Position numbers and translations under genes: made by a program | Source: Pyrobaculum sp. | Lineage (GTDB): Archaea > Thermoproteota > Thermoprotei > Thermoproteales > Thermoproteaceae | Length of the DNA: 8,828 bases | NCBI GenBank assembly: GCA_009903905.1 | Contig: WYEI01000214.1 | Coordinates: forward strand, 1-8,828 | Direction: 5' to 3' | Shown: positions 4,007-8,828 of the stretch, piece after piece | Layout of the letters: every line of letters starts with the position of its first letter | Numbering within the stretch: position 1 is the first letter of the stretch | The notes under the pieces: generated by a model | Database searches by the model: none | What the model saw: only the letters and a program-made list of their open reading frames with translations | Told to the model about the DNA's origin: nothing

Positions 4007-7000
4007 CTAGAAGTGGAGGTAGTACAGCTTCAACAGAGCCATCCTGCACTCCTCGCTGTTTAAGTCGCCGCAGTTCTCATAGACGGCGCGGAAAAGCCGC
4101 CGAGCCAGGGGCTCTCCATACGCCGCAGAGCCCCACAGGCCGTGTAGTCTAACCGCGTCGACCTTCCCCTCCACAGCTGCCAGCAACATGAAGGCGAGCC
4201 GCGTCCGAAAGTCTCCAGGCGCCAGAACCTGCACTAGGGTTTCCCCATCCACCTTATCTAGCAATGGGCGGGTCTCTGGCACTATCTTCCCTATACATGA
4301 TCTCAACAGCTTGATAAACTCTTGAACACCTGTAGCGGGTGCCACAGAGTCAACGTGGTCTTTCGCCTCGGAGAATAGGCCACGCTCTTCAAGTGCTTTG
4401 TCTCTCCGCAGGCAATCAATCAGTATTAACCAGATCAGCTCCGGGAAAAGCCCTGGCCAAAACACGTCCACAACCTCCTTCAGTCTCGCCCCTTCCCCTA
4501 CACCGAGGAGCTTAAGCATAAGCCGAGTAGCCACAGAGACCTTCGGACGGTAACTCAGCAACGGCCTAAGCTCTTTCAGCAACTCCTCTGCCATCTTCCT
4601 GTAGCCGGAGGCCGCCAGATAGACCAGATAGCCGCCAAGTATAGAGACCGCCGTAATTAGATATTCGGTGGTTGGTTTAAGGTGTTTCTTCGCCTCTTCC
4701 CACAGCTTCTGGAAGCCCTCAGCTCTCTTAAGAAGCTCTTCCCAGCTCTTTGCAACGAGGACGCGGGCCCGTAGAGCAAAATCACAACCAGCGAGGTAGT
4801 TTCTCCACAGCTTTAACCTTCTGTTTATCTCTGCCGCTTTTTCAAATTCTTTTGCCGTCTCTTCCAACTTCTTCTCCAACTTCTTCTCGTCTAGCTCGCC
4901 CCCCTCGTCAAGGGCGTGAACCAGCTTGTAGAGGATCAGCTCATAGATGAGCCAAGCTCTCAGATCTTCGATCACTAACCAGGCGTCGCTTGTGATGTTG
5001 CGCGCTGTCACCCGCTCGGCGTTTTCCTTAATTTTGCCCAACTCCTCTGGATGGGTAGCCGCCTCGTCCAACATACTCATCGCCGCTTCTGCCTCTTTTT
5101 CGAGGTCGCCTAAGCCGCATTGCTCCTTCACAAGCGGCGCCAAGACGTCATTTCCCAGAGCCACAGCCAGCACATAAGCCCTAGCTACGGCGCTACGCTC
5201 TCTAACCTTGCTGTACAGCTCGCACATATCAACCACAGTCTCCTCCCAGTGATCCCTAATGTATCCCAGATGTTTTCTCAGCAGGTTTGAATAGGCGCGG
5301 ACAGCCTCCACCAGAGGCCAGAGGCGCCCCGCCTTAAGGAGGCGGTCTTTGAGCTGTTTTAGCACGTCATAGATATACAACACGGTTTTTCGATTCAGCG
5401 TTTCCAGCTCTGAGGCGGCTGCTAGCAGAGAGACGTATCTATGCGGCGCCTTCTCGCCCAGAGACCGCAACATCTCCAAAACCGGCAACCCCGCTACCGG
5501 AAAGGCCACCCGTTGCGCTACAAAAGACGTAGCGTAGAGTAGCAGGTCGGTCGTCTCCTCTTCTGTCTCACCCCTGGCGGCTAATACCGCCAAACCCAGG
5601 GCGTAGAAGGCCTCGTGGAGGTTAATGCCTCTCTTTCTCCACCTCACCAACAGTTCCTCCGCCGTTTTCTTCAAGGCTTTTATGATTTCTGCGTCTGCGA
5701 ACGGGGTAAGGACGTCTAGCCTTTCTCTGATCTTCTGAATCTGCGAGAGATCTCTGGCGTAGAGCGTTTCGACGTAATACAGGGACCAGAATAAGCCTAT
5801 TGAGAGCGGCGGTATCACGCCGTCTATCGTTAAGTACTCATCCACAGCACAGGGCTTCAAGGCGTCTCCCAAAGCCTCTACAACGTCCTTCGACAACCGC
5901 TCCCTCTTAGGCAACTTGGGATATACAGCCAGCGCGTGGCCAGCGATGAAGGGTACCCTCTGCCGACAATTCCTACCACCGCCGCTCTTGAGAACAGTAG
6001 CGAGCCTCCTGACGACAAAGGCCAGCAGAGACATATCCAATCCCCGGTCCTTCTCGGGGACGCCGAGTTCGGCGAGGATCTCGCCGCCTTCATTCAACGC
6101 CGCCTCGCGGGCCCAGTCGAGCACATCTATCAAGCCGCTTAAGGCCTCTTTGTAGGGCTTCCTCGCCTCTTCGCCGTTTAGGCCGGCTAGGTCTCTCAGC
6201 GCCTCCTCCACGAGGTCTTCGTGCCGCTGGGCTAGCCATCTGGCTATGGGCTCCAGCTCGTCCTCTCTCAGAGACTCCAGGCCGACGCCTTCCAGCTCCT
6301 CCGGCTTTAAGAAGCGCCAGACTCCGGTTTTTTCCGCCTTCGTGATGTACGTCATGCCGACCGGCACCGGGCCGAAGTAGGCGTGGAGGAGGAGCGGCAC
6401 AGCGGCCTTCCTAGCCAAGTCGCCGCTACCGCGAAGCAACACGCGCCAGATGTAGTGGGCTAGGTAGAGTTTTGGTTCTGCTTTTGAAGGTTTTAACGAG
6501 GATTTCAACGCCTCCTCCAGCTTCTCGGCGTCGCACCTCTTCTCCTTCAGCCAGAGGCCTGTGTATTTGGCGACAAGCGTGTAGGCGTCGTGGCTTGAGA
6601 TGAGGCTAACAAGTCTTTCAATGTCGACTTTGCCGAGACAACAGTCGTTTTCATTGGGGCAGGCGTAGCTTTTCAAAACCCCGGCGAGGAACTCCGGCGT
6701 GTTCAGCCGCGGGACGTAGAAAGAGGCCCCTCCAAGCCAGTCCCTCACCGCCTTCCCCTCGTAGGCCTCCGCCAGCGCCTTGTCGTGGACGACGGCCAAG
6801 ACGTACAGCCCGGCCCCCGCCTTGCGGCTACGCTCCGCCAGAGCCGCAAGAGAAAGCAAATCTTCTACAGAGCCGTAGAGCTCCTCAAGCGGCCTCCGGG
6901 GGTCAAACTTCTCTAGATACACCTCCCGCGGATAAATATCGAAAAACAACAACGCCCTACGGCCCAACGTCTTGAAGACGTCCACCTCCGACACGTCTAC

Positions 7001-8272
7001 CGGCTTCTCTATCTTCACCACGTAGTCCACGTCGCCTTTTTTCAACATGTCGTAGACCACGTAGGCGGCTAAGGTGGATTTCCCAATGCCCCTACTCCCC
7101 GTAACCACCACGAAACCCCTCTCCACGAGGAGTTTCTTCACCTCCTCGGCCGCCTCCGTGAAGCGGCCGGCGGTCACAAGCCGGTACTCAACGCCGGCGT
7201 CAACCACCTTGTGATACGTGACGCGCAACTCCTCAGCCCTGCGCCTGGTATACACGTCGCCGTATTTCGCAAGCCTCTGCGCAATTACCTCATTCCAAAG
7301 CTCCTCCACCTTGTCGTACAGCTCCTTAACTCTCTCCTCAAGCTTCTTCAGCTCTTTGGTGTTGCTAAGAGAATTCAACACGTCTCTCACCTCCTCCATC
7401 CCCACGCCCAGCTCCAGCGCTATGTGAGCCGCCGCGAGGTCTTTAAGCCGTCCATCCAGCCTAGACCAGTCGGCCAGCAGTCTTATCCAGCGGCTCCACT
7501 CCCCGCCGCCTGCCAGAAGATACGAGGCGACGCCCAACACCGCACCAGCCGCGACGCCGCCGGGGAGAAGGGGAAGCAGGACTTTGGCGAGCTCCTCCAC
7601 CGCCTCTGCAAACGTCTCCAATAGAGACTCCCCCGCCTTCTCCGCGACGCTTCTGCCCAGCTTCGACAGCTTGGCGAGTCTGCCGCCTGCGGCGCCGAAC
7701 TCCTCAAGAATCCTTCTGTACAGCCTCAGCTGCTCCTCCACGTATCCCCCGCCTCCCTCCTTAAGCATCGCCACGACGCCAGGCGGCACGTACCTCAGCC
7801 CAAACCATCTAAACTCGACGCCAACCCTTTCAGCTATTTTCAACAACTCCTCCACCACCTCTTTCTCCTCCTCTACTTCGGGCGGGATGTAGAAGAGGTA
7901 GAGAGACCATCCGCCGTACCTCTTCCTTAGATACTCCACGAAGCCCCTCGGAAGCTCGTCAAAGGCCTTGAGGAGCGTAGCGCCTCTTATGCCGGCCAGC
8001 TCCTTCTCCACGTGGTCTCGAGACACGTAGCCGCCTCCGGCAAGCCCCCTAAGGAGACGCACAGCCCTCTCCCTCAAACCCTCCCCCCGCGCCTCCTCCG
8101 CCACAGGCGCCAGGCCAGCGGTCTCCTCAGCCGTCTCAACGCCGCGAGGCTCGAGAAACTGTTTGATGAAGGTGGTCTTCCCGGCGCAGGGCGGCCCCAC
8201 CACAACCACAGGCCCCCCGACCGCCGCCTTCTCAGCCCTAAGCTCGTAGAGGCGGCGGAAGAGCAGAGCCAT
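4007..8272 (-). CDS. Large two-P-loop ATPase with helical-repeat C-terminus, STAND-like
   Basis: The product has 1421 aa. Module 1 (about 1-180) has the Walker A VVVVGPPCAGKTT (22-34) and a hydrophobic strand SLYLFYIPPEV (123-133). A hydrophobic segment, LLPLLPGGVAAG through LLAGGG (about 232-257), could insert in or lie on a membrane. A coiled-coil-like helix at about 305-335 (ELKKLEERVKELYDKVEEL) leads to module 2: Walker A VVVTGSRGIGKST (388-400), Walker B-like ALLFFDIYP (440-448), a sensor-like strand YVLAVVHD (490-497), then FYVPRLNTPEFLAGVLKSYA (518-537), recalling the motif after the sensor in STAND/AAA-type switches. A Cys cluster follows (538, 544, 545, 580). Residues about 600-1421 are mostly helices, probably TPR-like. 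STAND proteins bind ATP, oligomerise on sensing a target and switch on an effector; that role here is inference. The ATG at 8272 fits the TATA box at 8292-8300 and matches the duplicated copy at 2342. A P-loop transport or DNA-handling ATPase is an alternative. Confidence 0.8.
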   Translation of the reverse strand: MALLFRRLYELRAEKAAVGGPVVVVGPPCAGKTTFIKQFLEPRGVETAEETAGLAPVAEEARGEGLRERAVRLLRGLAGGGYVSRDHVEKELAGIRGATLLKAFDELPRGFVEYLRKRYGGWSLYLFYIPPEVEEEKEVVEELLKIAERVGVEFRWFGLRYVPPGVVAMLKEGGGGYVEEQLRLYRRILEEFGAAGGRLAKLSKLGRSVAEKAGESLLETFAEAVEELAKVLLPLLPGGVAAGAVLGVASYLLAGGGEWSRWIRLLADWSRLDGRLKDLAAAHIALELGVGMEEVRDVLNSLSNTKELKKLEERVKELYDKVEELWNEVIAQRLAKYGDVYTRRRAEELRVTYHKVVDAGVEYRLVTAGRFTEAAEEVKKLLVERGFVVVTGSRGIGKSTLAAYVVYDMLKKGDVDYVVKIEKPVDVSEVDVFKTLGRRALLFFDIYPREVYLEKFDPRRPLEELYGSVEDLLSLAALAERSRKAGAGLYVLAVVHDKALAEAYEGKAVRDWLGGASFYVPRLNTPEFLAGVLKSYACPNENDCCLGKVDIERLVSLISSHDAYTLVAKYTGLWLKEKRCDAEKLEEALKSSLKPSKAEPKLYLAHYIWRVLLRGSGDLARKAAVPLLLHAYFGPVPVGMTYITKAEKTGVWRFLKPEELEGVGLESLREDELEPIARWLAQRHEDLVEEALRDLAGLNGEEARKPYKEALSGLIDVLDWAREAALNEGGEILAELGVPEKDRGLDMSLLAFVVRRLATVLKSGGGRNCRQRVPFIAGHALAVYPKLPKRERLSKDVVEALGDALKPCAVDEYLTIDGVIPPLSIGLFWSLYYVETLYARDLSQIQKIRERLDVLTPFADAEIIKALKKTAEELLVRWRKRGINLHEAFYALGLAVLAARGETEEETTDLLLYATSFVAQRVAFPVAGLPVLEMLRSLGEKAPHRYVSLLAAASELETLNRKTVLYIYDVLKQLKDRLLKAGRLWPLVEAVRAYSNLLRKHLGYIRDHWEETVVDMCELYSKVRERSAVARAYVLAVALGNDVLAPLVKEQCGLGDLEKEAEAAMSMLDEAATHPEELGKIKENAERVTARNITSDAWLVIEDLRAWLIYELILYKLVHALDEGGELDEKKLEKKLEETAKEFEKAAEINRRLKLWRNYLAGCDFALRARVLVAKSWEELLKRAEGFQKLWEEAKKHLKPTTEYLITAVSILGGYLVYLAASGYRKMAEELLKELRPLLSYRPKVSVATRLMLKLLGVGEGARLKEVVDVFWPGLFPELIWLILIDCLRRDKALEERGLFSEAKDHVDSVAPATGVQEFIKLLRSCIGKIVPETRPLLDKVDGETLVQVLAPGDFRTRLAFMLLAAVEGKVDAVRLHGLWGSAAYGEPLARRLFRAVYENCGDLNSEECRMALLKLYYLHF

Positions 8273-8291
8273 AAAAACTGCGTGGAGACTC

Positions 8292-8300
8292 GATAAAAAG
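8292..8300 (-). promoter_or_regulatory. TATA box of the large ATPase
   Basis: CTTTTTATC on the minus strand, preceded by GTAAA as a plausible BRE, is centred about 24 bases upstream of the ATG at 8272. This implies a leaderless transcript. Confidence 0.65.
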
Positions 8301-8384
8301 TTTACGCTAACGGTCGGTACCTGGCTGTTTGCGGCTTCGACGTTTTCGTCTCACTGGGGAGGGCGCTTTTAACCGAGGGCGGAT

Positions 8385-8400
8385 GCGTCTTCAGAGACGC
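8385..8400. other. Hairpin conserved between the two repeat copies (right)
   Basis: GCGTCT-TCAG-AGACGC is a 6-bp stem with a 4-base loop, about 90 bases upstream of the ATPase TATA box. It corresponds to 2430-2450, where the stem is kept with a changed end pair. It could be an operator for a dimeric regulator, an RNA hairpin of an upstream transcript, or the end of the duplicated unit. Confidence 0.45.
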
Positions 8401-8407
8401 GGCTAAG

Positions 8408-8683
8408 GTGTCTCGGCGTATCTCGCGCCGAAGGCATGTGGTGTCTCTACTCGTACGCCGCCCCAGCCCACGAGCAGAGGCCGGCGGAGAGAGGAGGAGC
8501 GCCTACAAGCCGTCGGGAAGAGGCAGAAAGCTCCTCCGCAGACTAGAAGAATGCGCCCTCGAGACTAAGGGAGAGCTTCTGCTGAAAACGCTGGCGAACC
8601 TCCAACCGGAGCTCTATGGTGGTTCATGCCTTGTTTTTTCATTAGAACTCATCACTTCTGAGGGCTTGTATGTTAAGCATTGA
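8408..8683 (+). CDS. Doubtful small ORF, unrecognised
   Basis: An open frame of 91 codons from a GTG at 8408. The N-terminal half is Arg/Ser-rich and looks like non-coding translation. The second half, LLRRLEECALETKGELLLKT and ANLQPELYGGSCLVF, looks like a genuine helical protein piece. CTTTTAAC at 8366-8373 could be a TATA box, though about 12 bases farther from the GTG than is usual here. It may be a degraded 3' end of a longer gene. I do not recognise the family. Confidence 0.3.
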   Translation: MSRRISRRRHVVSLLVRRPSPRAEAGGERRSAYKPSGRGRKLLRRLEECALETKGELLLKTLANLQPELYGGSCLVFSLELITSEGLYVKH

Positions 8684-8813
8684 AGTGGTAATCAACGTTG
8701 CAGATCCGTCTCAAGTAGCTGTTTTATTTCTTCTCCTGTATCTCCTCTGCGGGAAAGATCTCCTCTATAACAACGGCGGTAAGAAAAAACGCAAATCTAG
8801 GCGTAGAGATTAA
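8670..8813 (+). CDS. Doubtful 47-aa ORF with basic tail, overlapping the preceding ORF
   Basis: An ATG at 8670 lies 5 bases after GAGGG (8660-8664) and overlaps the end of 8408-8683 by 14 bases, as in translationally coupled genes. The product starts MLSIEVVINVADPSQ, has a short hydrophobic run (VAVLFLLLYLL), too short for a standard membrane helix, and ends in a basic tail KKKRKSRRRD. The opposite strand is also open here (8724-8828), and at most one of the two is likely to be real. No family recognised. Confidence 0.28.
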   Translation: MLSIEVVINVADPSQVAVLFLLLYLLCGKDLLYNNGGKKKRKSRRRD

Positions 8814-8828
8814 GGCGTTTAGCAACCG
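8724..8828 (-). CDS. Possible 3' end of a minus-strand gene entering from the right edge
   Basis: Thirty-four residues (beginning RLLNALISTPRFAFFL and ending AEEIQEKK) are open to the window edge and stop at TAA 8724-8726. The mix of hydrophobic and acidic residues looks like a normal C-terminal helix. The region is AT-richer than its surroundings. It conflicts with the + strand ORF at 8670-8813. Too short to name. Confidence 0.3.
   Translation of the reverse strand, partial: RLLNALISTPRFAFFLTAVVIEEIFPAEEIQEKK

Larger units (their letters stand above)
8152..8400 (-). repeat. Direct repeat, right copy (intact ATPase 5' end and promoter)
   Basis: This is the counterpart of 2205-2450. It covers the first roughly 40 codons of the ATPase, its TATA box and about 100 bases further upstream, ending at the hairpin at 8385-8400. 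Upstream of that the two loci no longer resemble each other. Confidence 0.8.

Noticed and set aside
7211..7892. Several + strand ORFs of 69-137 aa opposite the ATPase
   Set aside because: They are explained as antisense shadows of a GC-biased long gene. Their translations are Ser/Pro/Leu-rich without motifs, whereas the minus frame has two P-loops.
1..8828. CRISPR array or cas genes
   Set aside because: No regularly spaced repeats of 24-37 bases were found, and none of the proteins carries a Cas motif.
164..8828. tRNA genes or C/D box small RNAs in the gaps
   Set aside because: No GGTTCGAATCC-like T arm or cloverleaf was found. The RTGATGA matches noticed (for example at 2184-2190) lie in the PaREP2b start region and have no properly placed D and C'/D' partners.

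Overview
The window looks like chromosomal DNA of a hyperthermophilic crenarchaeon of the Thermoproteales, most likely Pyrobaculum or a close relative. The reasons are: protein-coding regions with strong C/G third-position bias; start codons that sit about 24 bases downstream of archaeal TATA boxes (leaderless transcripts); one internal operon gene with a perfect GGAGGTGA Shine-Dalgarno sequence; a PAC2-family proteasome-assembly protein; and decayed PaREP2b-type repeat-family sequence, which I know from Pyrobaculum. All family assignments are from memory and reading, with no database search.

Left part (1-1880), ordinary chromosome. The 3' end of an unrecognised + strand gene (2-163) is followed by a GC-rich element (220-360) that folds on paper into a three-way-junction RNA closed by a 13-bp stem, with a TATA-like box about 25 bases upstream. 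Then come a minus-strand alpha/beta hydrolase (364-954) and a divergent + strand PAC2-family gene (1055-1879), each with its own TATA box.

Middle part (1880-4006), accessory and partly ruined. On the minus strand lie fragments of a PaREP2b-like gene (1912-2201) joined directly to a broken copy of the 5' end and promoter of the large ATPase found further right (2205-2450). A stretch with no recognisable gene follows (2451-2740). Next is a compact + strand pair: a 147-aa protein resembling the Panacea/SocA (DUF4065) antitoxin-type domain (2769-3212), overlapping by 52 bases an unrecognised 206-aa all-helical protein (3161-3781). The 3782-4006 gap holds only a weak possible relic.

Right part (4007-8828). 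A 1421-aa minus-strand protein (4007-8272) has two Walker A P-loops, a Walker B-like strand, a hydrophobic segment between the two nucleotide-binding modules and about 800 residues of helical repeats. This architecture resembles STAND-type signalling/defence ATPases. Its promoter region is the second copy of the sequence at 2205-2450. Beyond it are short overlapping ORFs of uncertain reality and possibly the 3' end of another minus-strand gene entering from the right.

How it may work together (inference): the Panacea-like pair and the STAND-like ATPase lie between two diverged direct repeats, next to a ruined second ATPase copy and other relics. This is what a fast-evolving defence or conflict island would look like. 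Nothing in the sequence proves a shared function.
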